Source of the DNA: Cryptomeria japonica
Lineage: Eukaryota > Streptophyta > Pinopsida > Cupressales > Cupressaceae
Direction of reading: 5' to 3'
Assembly: GCF_030272615.1 (NCBI RefSeq)
Contig: NC_081412.1
Span: 688,830,083-688,894,082, forward strand
DNA: 64,000 nt
Every line of letters starts with the position of its first letter. Within the stretch, counting starts at the first letter, position 1. Both the position numbers and the translations under genes were made by a program. The notes below the pieces were generated by a model, which worked only from the letters and a program-made list of their open reading frames with translations, did no database searches and had not been told where the DNA came from. Positions 21,529-32,667 of this stretch are shown here, piece by piece.

Positions 21529-24063
21529 CTACTGGTTTTGTTGTTGACCTTGTTGTTGATTATACTGTTGGTGTTGTGGTTGTTGAATAACATTGCTTGC
21601 TTGTGTCTGATTTTGTTGCATAGCCGACATATTAGGAGAACTCAATTTCTTTATTGTGAACTTGGGTTGATTTTCATTCACTACTCTTGCATCAACAACT
21701 CCATCATTAGTGACATTCTTGTTTTTGTACCAAAATCTATTTTTCTCCCCTGAATTGTTTGTGTTGTCACTGCCTTTGTTGAACTCAATGAGTCCCTTAT
21801 CCACAAGAGCATTTTCAATGTTCATCCCTTTCTTAATGAGCTTCTCAATGGTACTAGGACTTTTCAGTTTAAGCTCGTACATCATTTCTAGGACCAAATT
21901 TTGAATAAACAAGTTCACTTGTTGTTCTTCAGGTATATCTAGGGAAGAACGACTATATAAGCTTCACCATCTTTGTAAGAAAGTCACTAATGGTTCACCT
22001 TGCTTCTGCTTTGTGTTGCATAAATCTGACATGGTCACTTCGGTGTCAATGTTGAATGCAAAGTGGGATATAAACTTTTGAGCCAATTCTGGCCATGTCT
22101 TTATGTTCCCTGGTAAATGCGAATACCAATCCATGGCTTGTCCTGTGAGACTTTGTGTGAATAAGCGAATCAAATATTTTTCATCATAGCTCACTTCAGT
22201 ACATGCTGCAAAAAATGCTCGTATATGGTCTTTTGGGTTGCCTGTCCCTTTATATTTCTCAAAATGAGGTGCCTCAAAATGCTTAGGAAAGGGAGGCATG
22301 TACAAGCTCTTGTCAAATGGATTAGGACATAAATCTTGATCGGTGTATAATTTCTTTGCCTCTTTGGTTTGCAATGCTTCGATTTGTCGTTGTAACTTCT
22401 CAAGTTGTTGCGCCACTGTGTCAGATATCGAAGATTTTGGAAGTTCATCATTCATTCTTGGGCATACTCTTTGTCGATACATCATGTTCTCCATTGGCTG
22501 TTGATGTTCTAAAATTGTTGTCTTTGGTGTCTCTGGCATATAAAGTTCTTGATACAACTCTTGTTGCTGTGGTTGTGCCATGCCTTGACATTGACCCTGT
22601 TGCGGTGTTTCTTGTGATGGGATCATCATTGGTAGCCTTGGTTGATCTTGTAATTGAGGGTGTTGTTGATATTGCATGAACATCAGTTGTGGTTGTGATG
22701 TATGATAACTTGTTTGTCCTAGCACATATTGAGGTACACATTGTTGTTGATGCTGAAAAATTGACATTTGTTGACTTTGTGCCAATTGTTGTTGTCCTGA
22801 TGTAAATCCCATCATTTGCAAAATACTTTGTTTGGGAGGTTTTTGTTGTTTCTCCTTTAGATGGGGTATGGCACTTGCATTGACTTGTTGTGTTGTTTGT
22901 CCAATCCATTGTGATGGTTGCAAGTTTGAATTGACTTGTAATGGTGCAGAAGACGTTGCAACTTGTTGTTGAATGTGATATTGTTGTTGTTGTGCATTGC
23001 GTGTTTGCGCATTCGATTGTGCTTTTTGTGTATTTCTTAATTGTTGCAACATTTGTTGTTGGTGAACATCACTATTTGTGGTCTTTTGTGTTGCTACTAT
23101 TGAAGGATTTATCACAATATTTTGCGTAACGGGTACTTGAGTATTTGCCAAACGTATTGAGCTCGACGGGTCGTATGAACTTTGTTGCATTGTAGAATTT
23201 TTTTGAACATTCGGAAGATCAGGCATTCCAGTCGTAAAGCTTTCTTGCATCTTATATTTGGATCCAATTTTAGGCATGCAAGGAATCACTTCTTGTTGAG
23301 GTACACCTGTCGACATTTGTGTGGCCATCATTTGATCTTGTGTTAAAGGTGTTGCAGTAAACAATGGATTGTTTATTGTTTCAAATGTCAATTTTTGTGG
23401 AATAGTCACTGTCAAAGTTTGTGAAACACGCTTACTCAACAATGTGTGTTGAGGTTCTTGTTGTACATTTTCTTCATTTGGATGTGGAGAGAAACTTAAC
23501 AAATCACCGCCTTGTTGTTTTTGCACATTAGTTTGCTCATTTGAGGAGGTCACATTACTCATCATATCAAGATATTTTTGTGGAAACATCTTAAAGACCT
23601 TGTTCAAGAATTTATCCATCTTTTTTGTCAACTTCGGATCTTTAAGAAGAATATCAACATCATCAGAAGCATTGGGATCTGATGAAGAATCTGGTAAAAT
23701 ATTTGGATTTGTTTCTTGTTGAATGCCTTGATCTGAACCAAATCCTTGTGAAAGAGTTTGTTCCTCATGTAATGTTTGAGTTTGAATTTCATGTTGCAGG
23801 TTCGGTTGATTCTAGTCAAAAGGTGCATTTTCCCTTGGCGTTGGTGGAACACTTCCATATCCCAGTTTCATGGGTACAAACACTGGCTCATATAGTGGAG
23901 GTGGTCCACATTGAACCATTCCATATTGTGGTAATGATGTGTTTGACAAACCTTCAATGTGTAATGTTTGATTGGGTTGAAACTGTGAGTTTGATATGTT
24001 GTCCATGGGTTGATATATTGGTTCACCCATCTTCTTAGACTTTGACCTTGTTTCAACGGGCAT
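21529..24063 (-). pseudogene. Gag of Tat-lineage element B, Gln-rich
   Basis: The ATG at 24,063 (MPVETRSKSKKMG) is preferred over the upstream non-ATG start. After a Pro/Gln-rich N-terminus come a very long Gln/Thr/Met-rich region (22,500-23,600), a short coiled coil (TVAQQLEKLQRQIEALQTKE) and a retrotransposon gag core: HFEKYKGTGNPKDHIRAFFA, LIRLFTQSLTGQAMDWYSHL, PGNIKTWPELAQKFISHF (22,000-22,270), then a helix-rich segment and a second Gln-rich tail. Only two stops (23,812 and 21,962) break about 840 codons, fewer than in pol. Gag forms the particle shell. No CCHC knuckle is seen, as in many Tat elements. Confidence 0.8.
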
Positions 24064-26036
24064 GTCACTATGCAAATGCAATATTTTTAGGATCTTTTGA
24101 TTTTAAAAGGATGACGTATGATATGCAACCAAATGCAACCTAAATAAATGAAAATGCAATCTATGGCAAGAATGCAACCTATGTTTTTGTTGTTTTTCAA
24201 GATTTGGACAAACTTTTTGAAATGCAAACCTAAAGACTCAACCTTGGGAAGTTGAAATGAAGCCAAGACCTTAAAGGACAAAGGACCAAATGACAATAGG
24301 ACAAATTGACAATGTCTCACCTATATGCTTGGATACTACGCTAGGTTTGACAAAAATGATATTAATGAAAGGACAAATTTTTAGACCAGCTCAAGACTCC
24401 CTAACAACAACTTAGGGTATCATCCAAAGTTTTGATTTTTCAAGTTTGACAAACCAAATTTTGAGACCAAATGCAAGAAGGCAATGATTATGACAATGAC
24501 TTAGGATATGACATGAAAATGATCTAAGGATATGATATGACAAGATGAAGCCAAGACAAGATGACAATACAATGATAAGGATATGCGAAGACCAATGACA
24601 AGGATAATGCACAAATGTCACCTAAATGGAAATCTAGCTTAGATATGACAATGAAATGCAAACTTAGGGAAATGATTTTGAACCTAAGTGCAAAATGAGG
24701 ACGCTTGCAATGAAAAGGACTAAAATGAAGGGATATGACAATATGTCCTAGGACCTAAGTTGGACTATGCAAAACCTAGCCTAAAGTGACATGAATTTTG
24801 AAACAAAGATATTCAATGTTTTGACAAGCCATGTTCAAATGTTGGATGAATACTTGGACAAATTTGGACTTTTGTTTGGATTTTGTTTTGAATTGAAGGT
24901 TGTTGATTTTGAAAACCCAAGTTGATTATGAGCACTTTTGAAAGTTTGTTTTTGATTTAACTTTTGACAATCACGGAAGACAAAATGTTTGTTTGACTTT
25001 GACTCAAGACAATCAAGCACATTTACAACAAGTCCTATGGCTGGCAAGGGAAATATCTGTTGAATCCTCTAATCAAAATACAACACTCAGCTAGATAGCT
25101 AGATGCTTGGTAGCACTGGCTCCCCCTTATAGTGCACTCACTTCTCAGACATACCAAGCTTCGAGTTCAAGGGGCATCACTTCCCAAGAACTTGCTATCT
25201 CTAACTGAGGAGTACATGAGAGGTGTCTTCGGCATGCACGTATCACAACGCCTGAGCCAACAGATAGAAGGATTTTGGCCTCTAAAAACAAGAGATTCTA
25301 GTAAGGGCATTCGTTCGGGTGGGTATTGATCCGGCGAATAAATCGTCGCAATACCATTCCAGCACCCATTGTCTACAACTTTCGTTGCATCCACAGTTAT
25401 TTAGAGTGGTTTGGAAGAGCTTGGCTTTAGCTCATCACCACTTTGGGTTGTTCCCTCTCACCAATGCCTGTGCGAAGTGCCAGGCAAATCGGGAGGCAGG
25501 CCCAATTCTAAGGGTTAAAACATGCAATCAAACTAAAAGAAAACAAAGCATGCATGGTGTTCATTAACCTTTAAGAAATTAAATGTGCAACTACTTTAAA
25601 AATCACATGCAAGATGTTTTAATAAAAGTCTTTGACCGCGTCCTGCATAAGATTTGTTAGTAGTTTCATTTTTTAGTCTTTGTCACACGTAACGCCAAGG
25701 TGCTGCACACAGAATCAGTACCAAAGAAAAACCAGAATATAAGAACATAATGAAAACAAAGTAATTTGCAAGTGAAAACACTGGTTTCACCTCTGTTTCT
25801 AGCCTTACACAGGCACAAAATGTCTCAACACAAGCACAGAATGCCTTGACATAGGCGCAAAATGCCTTGACACAGGCGCAGATCTCTTTGACACAGGCGC
25901 AGGATGCCCTGATATAGGCACAAAATGCTTTGACACAGGTGCAAAAGTGTCCAGAAAGCTCTGAGTCGCCCTGTTTCTTGAGTTTTTCACCTGCAAATCA
26001 GCTCAAAAGCACTCAAAAACATGGTTCAGGGGTTAG
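24064..26036 (-). other. Long 5' leader of element B
   Basis: About 2 kb between primer site and gag. The right part holds a 20-21 bp tandem array (25,808-25,948). The block 25,090-25,560 is clearly less AT-rich than its surroundings and may be structured RNA or an intron-like segment. The part next to gag is AT-rich and full of ATGACAA-type repeats. Short frames here show no domain. Long leaders are usual in Tat/Ogre elements. Confidence 0.5.
25808..25948 (-). repeat. 20-21 bp tandem repeat in the B leader, about seven copies
   Basis: Units of the form ACACAGGCGCAAAATGCCTTG with point changes follow one another. On the element strand they would encode repeats such as FAPVSRH, but no ORF start supports translation. 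Confidence 0.8.
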
Positions 26037-26054
26037 TTCACGTCGGGTTCACCA
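26037..26054 (-). promoter_or_regulatory. Primer-binding site of element B, tRNA-Trp
   Basis: Plus strand TTCACGTCGGGTTCACCA equals, as recalled, the last 18 bases of plant tRNA-Trp including CCA. The element strand TGGTGAACCCGACGTGAA is thus its complement. It marks the right-hand LTR as the 5' LTR and the element as minus-strand. Confidence 0.75.
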
Positions 26055-26488
26055 GAAAATTTAGATAGGAATTTGGAATTCATCAAAGCAATAGATATTA
26101 GACTAGCTCAACCACAAAAGCTAAATTGCAATGATAAGAAATCCTAAAAACATTCAATAGAGATATGAAGACAAGATAATCAAACCAAATGCAAACCATT
26201 ACAAACAAGAATATCTCCTCCATAATTCTCCACTGTCCTTCTTTCTCCTTCAAATTACTTTGTTTGTGGGTCTCACCTACAAGTGCAAAAGCATAGTATG
26301 AAAGCAAGATTGACAAGATGAAATGGTAGCGTAAGGATACTAGAAGCGTGATTGATTCGATTGAAAAAAATCATCCAATTTATAGACAAATTGGAGAGAT
26401 GACAAGATTAGCATGAAGAGATTTGAAAGGAAATTTCAAATCAAGGATGACAAATATGACAAATTATGACAAGATTGAAATTTTCTAT

Positions 26489-26620
26489 GCAAGATTGATT
26501 GATTGACAAAATTATGACAAATTTGACATGCAAGATTGATTGATTGACAAATTATGACAAAATTGACATGCAAGATTGATTGATTGACAAATTATTACAA
26601 ATTATGACAAAATTGAAATG
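26489..26620 (-). repeat. 40-bp tandem repeat in B LTR, three copies
   Basis: GCAAGATTGATTGATTGACA begins units at 26,489, 26,529 and 26,570, each followed by AATTATGACAAAATTGACAT or a variant. Confidence 0.8.
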
Positions 26621-27062
26621 CCATTCCCATGAAATTAGGGGAAATATTAGAAAAATTGAAGAAAATAGGAGAAATAGAAAATTAGGAATTACCAGAAATT
26701 AGTAAATTGGAAAATTGAGGAAAAAGATGAAATAGAAATTAGGTGAATTAATTAATAGGTTTTCATCCATTAATTAATTCATGAAAAAGACCTAGGACTA
26801 AATAAATAGATTTATTTAACCCACAAAGAAGAAGAAAAGGATTAAATGGTCAGATCATAAAACCCTAGAAATAAGAGGACCAGGAATTAGGTCAAGACAA
26901 CAAGAAATTAATGTCGATTCGATCATGATTTTGATTGACAAAGGACCAATGCTGATAAACGATTGAGATTGATTGACACATTGACCAAGATTGATAAAGA
27001 GATCAAATTGATAGGCGCCAATTGACGAGGAACAATGACTAATTGATCCAAATTGACACGAT

Positions 27063-27550
27063 TGAAAAGGACAAGGATCAATGACAAATCGATTGCAAAA
27101 TGACAAGATTGGTCAAGACAAGGATCGATGAGGAATCGATCGCAAGATGACGAGATTGAAAAGGATGAGGATCGATGACGAATCGATCGTAAGATGACAA
27201 GATTGACAAGAGGACAGGGATCAATGACGAATCGATCGCAAGGTGACAAGATTGACAAGAGGACAAGGATCGACGACGAATCGATCACAAAATGACAAGA
27301 TTGACAAGAGGACAAGGATCGATGACAAATCGATCGCAAAATGACAAGATTAATAAGAGGACAAGGATCGATGATAAATCGATCACAAAATGACAAGATT
27401 AATAAGGACAAGGATTGATGACAAATCGATCGCAAAATGACAAGATTAATAAGGACAAGGATCGATGACAAATCAATCGCAAAATGACAAGATTAATAAG
27501 GACAAGGATCGATGACGAATCAATCGCGAGATGACAAGATTGACAAGAGG
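27063..27550 (-). repeat. 47-50 bp tandem array in B LTR, about ten copies
   Basis: Units have the form ACAAGGATCGATGACGAATC followed by GATCGCAAAATGACAAGATTG and a variable AYAAGAGG end. Each unit carries two ATCGAT-like half sites as a dyad, with C-to-T changes between copies. The position, just inside the LTR start, is in U3, where promoters and enhancers lie. The frames translating as DRFVIDP are by-products. Confidence 0.9.
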
Positions 27551-27855
27551 ACAAAACCCTAATTCCATCATCGATTAGGATTGATGATGTCCAAAATGAT
27601 AATAAATGAGCATGCACCAAGATGCGACAGGATAAGATCGACCAAAATCATAACTGAAGATTGTTATCGACAAGACCAAATTTGAAAGTGAGAAAAATGA
27701 GGAATGCAGAAGAAGGACTCGATGCTCGCAAATGATAAAGACCAAGTGCGCAACATAGAAGAAATGTTAATGCGACGCAAAAACCCTAAAATAAGGCAAT
27801 GCGCAAATGTTAAAGTATGACTCCGCAAGAATTGACCATTTTTAGATGTCTACAG

Positions 27856-28654
27856 ATAGGCATGTTTACATGTTGGATTTAATTGGTTTTTGTTTGCAAA
27901 TGTTGTGCTTGTAAAAAGCAAGTTTTAATAGTTGTCTATGTTGCTCACTCCCTATGAGCATTTTTGTAAATTCTTGTTCTCCAACCCTTTGAGGGTGCAT
28001 AACTACTTAATTTTGGTCTAAATAGTTTGAGACATGGTAGTAATGAGGTTTCATGGTTCCATTTGAAGATTTACACTTTGTCAATTGATTCTTGCCTCCA
28101 AAACCCTTCAAAACCCTCCTTTTTCACCCATTTTTGGGGCAGTCATGGAGAAGGCCTGAGAGCCCCTAAGACTTTGTGAATCTTCAAGTATTCCCAAAAG
28201 GGTATCCAAAAATGTGAAGCTTTTGTTCTAGAAGTCCATCGTTTGAACAGGGTGAGCACAAAACTCCTAATGGAGGTCTAATTGCCTAGTAGCCCGTTTT
28301 AGGCCTAAAACCAAGTTTTTGACAAATCGGGTATGCCAATGAAGGTAGCAAAGCATGAAATCCAACAAAACAAGTTGAAAAAGGTCAACCTAACATGAAT
28401 CCAACCTATTTGGTGAGTTTGGCTTCTTAAGTTGGTTTTGGAGCCCTTGGAAGGATGTCATCAACTAGGGAGTTGGAGCCTTTGAGTGGCCAAGGAGAGC
28501 TTGACATAGGGAGGTGGAGTAAGGTGAGTTGTTAGACTGCCTTTGAGCTATTTGCACTTTGACTTTGGTGTTTACACCTTGAAAATAGAAAGGAACTACT
28601 ACCTAGCAAACATACTAACCACTTAACAACCACCCAGCACTATCCTCCCTATCA
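27856..28654 (+). repeat. 5' LTR of Gypsy element C, 5'-truncated
   Basis: 799 bp that align without gaps to 33,689-34,487 with about two dozen differences (about 97 percent by eye). It ends CTATCA three bases before a tRNA-Met primer site. The beginning ATAGGCATG is not a normal LTR start and abuts element B, so the upstream part of the LTR is missing here. Confidence 0.8.
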
Positions 28655-28657
28655 TAG

Positions 28658-28675
28658 TGGTATCAAAGCCCAGCT
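28658..28675 (+). promoter_or_regulatory. Primer-binding site of element C, tRNA-Met type
   Basis: TGGTATCAAAGCCCAGCT follows the LTR end, close to the complement of plant initiator tRNA-Met (TGGTATCAGAGC...). Confidence 0.8.
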
Positions 28676-28706
28676 ACACTTGGGAAGAAGTAGCAATTTG
28701 GCAACC

Positions 28707-30308
28707 ATGGTGACAAATGCAGAACTAGAAAAGAAAGTGGAAGACCAGGAAGAAGAAAATAGGTTACTCAGAGTGAAGCTGGACCTCTTAGAACAAAAGT
28801 TGGGTGAAGTAGAAGTGAAGGCAGATGAAGCCAACAATAAGATAGAGGGAACATAAGGTAAGGGTAAGCTATTAGCTATAGAGGATGAGACCCCTATTCC
28901 AGACCCTGTGATAGAGAATGAACCCTTTTTGAAAGCCTTGAAGGCTATGAGTGGGAGAACACTAGAAGGAGTCCCACTATTCAGTGGTAAAATGGACCTA
29001 GAAGTGGTCATGGAGTGGATTGAGGGACTTGAGAACCATTTTGAGTGTGATGGTGTGATAGAGGCCCAGAAAGTGAAGGTGGCTAAATCCAGGTTGAGAG
29101 GAGCTGCCTTAACATGGTGTAAGTTCATTCAGGATGAACGTGAGAAAGAGGGCAAAAGGCCCATAGCAACTTGGAAGGGAATGTTGTCCAAGATCAGAGA
29201 GGCTTACATTCCAAAGGACTATGAAATACAACTCCATAGGAGAAGGCAAAACCTTAGGCAAAAAGAATTAGATGTCAGCACCTACACCAAGGAGTTTCAG
29301 AAGCTATGCCTTAGGTCAAAGATCCAAGAGGATGAGAATGTCAAGGTTGCTAGGTATCTCAATGGTTTGAGATGGAACATACAGGAAGAGTTAAGTTTGT
29401 TGTGCCCTACAACAGTCCAGAAGTGCTATCAACTTGCACTCAAGGTAGAGGAAAGGAGTAGGAAGAAGCAAGAGCAGCATAACAGAGGTAGAGGAAGAGG
29501 CAGAGATGGTCAAGGCCATCGAGGTAGTTTTGGGGGAAGACACATTGACCAAAGGTCCCAGGGGGAATCTAAGCTTATAGAGCAAAGCGGGGATTCTCAG
29601 AGAAAACCTAATTATAGGGGAAGGGGATCAAGCAACCCAAGAAGGGGTAGGTCTAGTGGCCCAGGTAGAGGGTCTTATTTCTCCACAATGAAATGCTACA
29701 ACTGTCAAAAATTGGGTCATCCTGCTTATAGGTGTCCTGAAAAGCCTAGTTCTTCCCATGGAGGTGAAAAAAAAGTGAACTATGTTCAGGAGGAAGGGAG
29801 TAGTACAAGAACTCCAGCAATGCACCTAGCACCCGAAGATGGTGAAAGTCTAATGATGAGGAGAGTATTGATGCAAGAACCTCATAAGTGTGAAGTGTCT
29901 CAGAGAAGAGCATTGTTCAGGATAAAGTGCAAAATCTTGGGCAAGGTATGTAAGGTGGTTATTGATTCAGGTTCCACAGATAATATTATCTCAGAGGAGG
30001 CAGTTAGCAAATTGAACCTACCTAGAATGAAGCACAGTGAACCCTACAAGGTAACCTGGTTAAACAAGGGGCAACATGTCCTAGTGAATGAACAAGCATG
30101 GGTAGACTTCAATATAGGTGAATACAAGGATAGGATACTATGTGACATCCTTCCCATGGATGCTTGCCATCTACTATTGGGTAGACCTTGGAAATTTGAC
30201 AGAGGGGCACACCATGATTGTGAAAAAAACACATATTCCTTTCAAAATAATGGCATTGTCTACAAAATTCAGTCCCTTAGTGAAGAGATAGAGAATAGCA
30301 AACCATAG
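28707..30308 (+). pseudogene. Gag and protease of chromovirus-like Gypsy element C
   Basis: The ATG at 28,707 opens with a Leu/Glu coiled coil (ELEKKVEDQEEENRLLRVKL). A TAA at 28,854 breaks the frame. Then comes the gag core (VVMEWIEGLENHFECDGVIE, LRGAALTWCKFI, YTKEFQKLCL), an Arg/Gly-rich basic tract (GRGRGRDGQGHRG, 29,480-29,680), one zinc knuckle CYNCQKLGHPAYRC (29,694-29,735) and the protease motif VVIDSGSTDNIIS (about 29,957) with ILPMDACHLLLGRPW downstream. It ends at a TAG (30,306-30,308) in frame with pol, so gag and pol were one ORF. Gag packages RNA; the protease matures the polyprotein. Confidence 0.85.
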
Positions 30309-32667
30309 GCACTTAAAGTGCTATTAGTCAATGAAAAAGAGTTCATCCAAACCATGAAAGAGGGAGATGGGATTGGTTATGCACTTGTAGTGAAACCTAA
30401 GGAGGATAAGAAAGAAAAACAAGTTGAGATCCCACAAGAAGTGCAACAACTTCTTGATAACTTTAAGGGCATCATCAGTGATGGACAACCAGCAACATTA
30501 CCTCCTCCTAGAGCCATTAGTCATCAAATTGACTTTATACCAGGAGCTTCTTTGCCAAACAAAGCAACATACAAGATGACTCCTGAGCAGAACAAAGAGG
30601 TAGCTAGACAGATTCAAGAGTTATTGGATCAAGGATTAATAAGAAAGAGTATAAGTCCTTGTGCAGTACCCACTATGTTAGCACCTAAGAAAGGGGGCAC
30701 ATGGAGACTACGCACAGACTCCAGAGCTATCAACAAGATCACAATAAGATACAGATTCCCTATTCCCAGGATAGAAGATTTGATGGATTGTTTACGGGGT
30801 GTAAGGTATTTCTCCAAAATAGACTTAAAGAGTGGTTACCATCAGATAAGAATAAAAGAGGGTGATGAGTGGAAAACTAATTTCGAAACAAATGAGGGTC
30901 TTTATGAATGGTTGGTTATGCCTTTTGGACTCTCTAATGCTCCCAGTACCTTTATGAGGTTAATGAATGAAGTATTACAGGATTTTCTTAGTAAGTTTGT
31001 GGTAGTCTACTTAGATCATATACTCATTTTTAGTAAGACTAAAGAGGAGCATTTGAAAGACTTAGCTATTGTTTTGCAAAGATTATCTGATGAGCAGTTA
31101 ACCATAAATCTTGAAAAATGTGATTTTATGCAGCAAGAGCTAGTTTATCTTGGTTTTGTTGTGTCCAGTGGAGATCTTAAGATGGATCAATCTAAAGTTG
31201 CAGCCATAACAAGTTGGCCAACCCCACAATCAACCAGTGAAGTTAGGAGTTTTCATGGTCTAGCCCAGTTTTACAGGAAGTTTATCGGAGGTTTCAGCAA
31301 AATTTGTGCACCCATGTTAGATACAATAAAAGGTGGTCATAAATTCAAGTTTCAATGGACCGAAGCAGCCAATAAGGGGTTTGAGTTACTCAAAACTAGA
31401 GTTGCTACACAGCCAGTGCTAATCCTTCCTAGTTTTGATAAACTCTTTACCATAGAATGTGATGTTAGTCATCTTGCAATAGGTGCAGTCTTGAGTCAAG
31501 ATAATAGACCAATTGCTTTCTTTAGTGAAAACCTGAATGATGCAAAGAAAAAGTATTCTTCTTATGATTTAGAGTTATATGCATTGGTGCAGGCACTCAG
31601 GAAGTGGGGGCATTATTTGCTTCCTAAGGAATTTGTTGTGTATATAGACAACCAAGCAGTCAGTTTCTTGAATTGTCGGGATAAAATCAACCATAGACAT
31701 GTGAAATAGGTAGAGTACCTACAAGCATATACATTTACTCTTAAGCACAAGAAAGGCCAATGTAACAAAGTAGTTGATGCTTTAAGTAGGAGATTGCTAA
31801 CTATCCAGGAGATCCAAGTAAAGAGTATTGGGATTGATTGCTTTCAAGATTTATATCCTAATGATGATGATTTTGCTACTGCTTATAAAGTTTGTCTTTC
31901 TTTTGAGAATCATTTTCATAGTGATTATGCTGACTATACATTGCAGAATGGTTTGTTATTCAGGGGAGGACAGCTATGTGTTCCTAAAGGTTCCATGAGA
32001 GAAAATCTCATTCAAGAGAAACACAATGGGTGTTTGAGTGGCCATTTTGGTCTTAATAAGACCTTAGAGTTGGTTCAATGCCTTTATTACTGGCCTAAGA
32101 TGCAGAGAGATGTCCGGAGGTATGTTGAACAGTGCATGGTATGTCAGAAGGCCAAATGTCATAGCACTAATGCTGGTTTATATCAGCCACTTCCCATTCC
32201 TTCTAGGCCATGGGAGTGCATCAGTATGGATTTTGTTGTAGGTTTACCAAGGACAAAAATAGGGCATGACAGTATCTTTGTGGTTGTTGACAGATTTAGT
32301 AAAATGGCTCACTTTATACCTTGCAAAACTACTAATGATGCTAGTCATATTGCTTTCCTTTTCTTTAAAGAAGTTGTCAGAATACATGGTTTGCCATCTA
32401 GCATTGTATCAAATAGAGATGTTAAGTTTTTGGGTCATTTTTTGAAGACTTTGTGGAAGAAATTGGGTACTAACTTGTCTTTTGGCTTAGCTTACCATCC
32501 ATAGATAGATGGCCAAATAGAAGTGGTGAATAGAACATTGGGTAATCTACTCAGATGTCTCACCAAGGAGTATGGACAAAGTTGGGATCAGCTCATCCCA
32601 TAGGCAGAGTTTGCCTACAATGACAGTGTAAACAGATCCACTAGTAAGAGTCCATATCAGGTTGTTT
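30309..32667 (+). pseudogene. Pol of element C: RT, RNase H and truncated integrase
   Basis: In frame with gag. RT: KGGTWRLRTDSRAINKITIR, FSKIDLKSGYHQIRI, VMPFGLSNAPSTFMRLMN. The catalytic box reads VVYLDHILIFS (31,008), so the second Asp of YxDD has become His. RNase H: FTIECDVSHLAIGAVLSQDN and ELYALVQALRKW. Integrase: HHCC part HNGCLSGHFGLNKTLELVQC, core MDFVVGLPRTKIGHDSIFVV and SSIVSNRDVKFLGHF, where the second catalytic Asp is Asn (32,412). TAG stops lie at 31,707, 32,502 and 32,601. Similarity ends abruptly near 32,667, before the integrase C-terminus and any chromodomain. The mechanism of loss is unknown. Confidence 0.85.

Larger units (their letters stand above)
26055..27854 (-). repeat. 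5' LTR of element B
   Basis: On the minus strand it begins TGTAGACATCTAAAAATGG at 27,854 and runs to the primer-binding site, about 1.8 kb. The exact 3' edge within 26,055-26,060 is unclear because no clean CA end is visible. It contains a 47-50 bp array (27,063-27,550) and a 40-bp array (26,489-26,620). The start abuts LTR material of element C at 27,856, so B apparently inserted into that LTR. I found no second copy of this LTR at the left end of B. Confidence 0.7.

Noticed and set aside
22356-22909. Frames of 107 and 153 codons overlapping B gag
   Set aside because: Shadows caused by the CAA/CAG-rich gag sequence in other frames. The gag core motifs lie in the chosen frame.
26037-26054. 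Possible tRNA-Trp gene fragment
   Set aside because: Only the last 18 bases match, and the place next to the LTR shows it is a primer-binding site.
27063-27550. CRISPR-like array
   Set aside because: Adjacent tandem units without unique spacers, in plant LTR DNA.
26855-27620. Frames with repeated DRFVIDP-type peptides
   Set aside because: By-products of the 47-50 bp LTR array, which lies in U3 of element B and is open in several frames at once.
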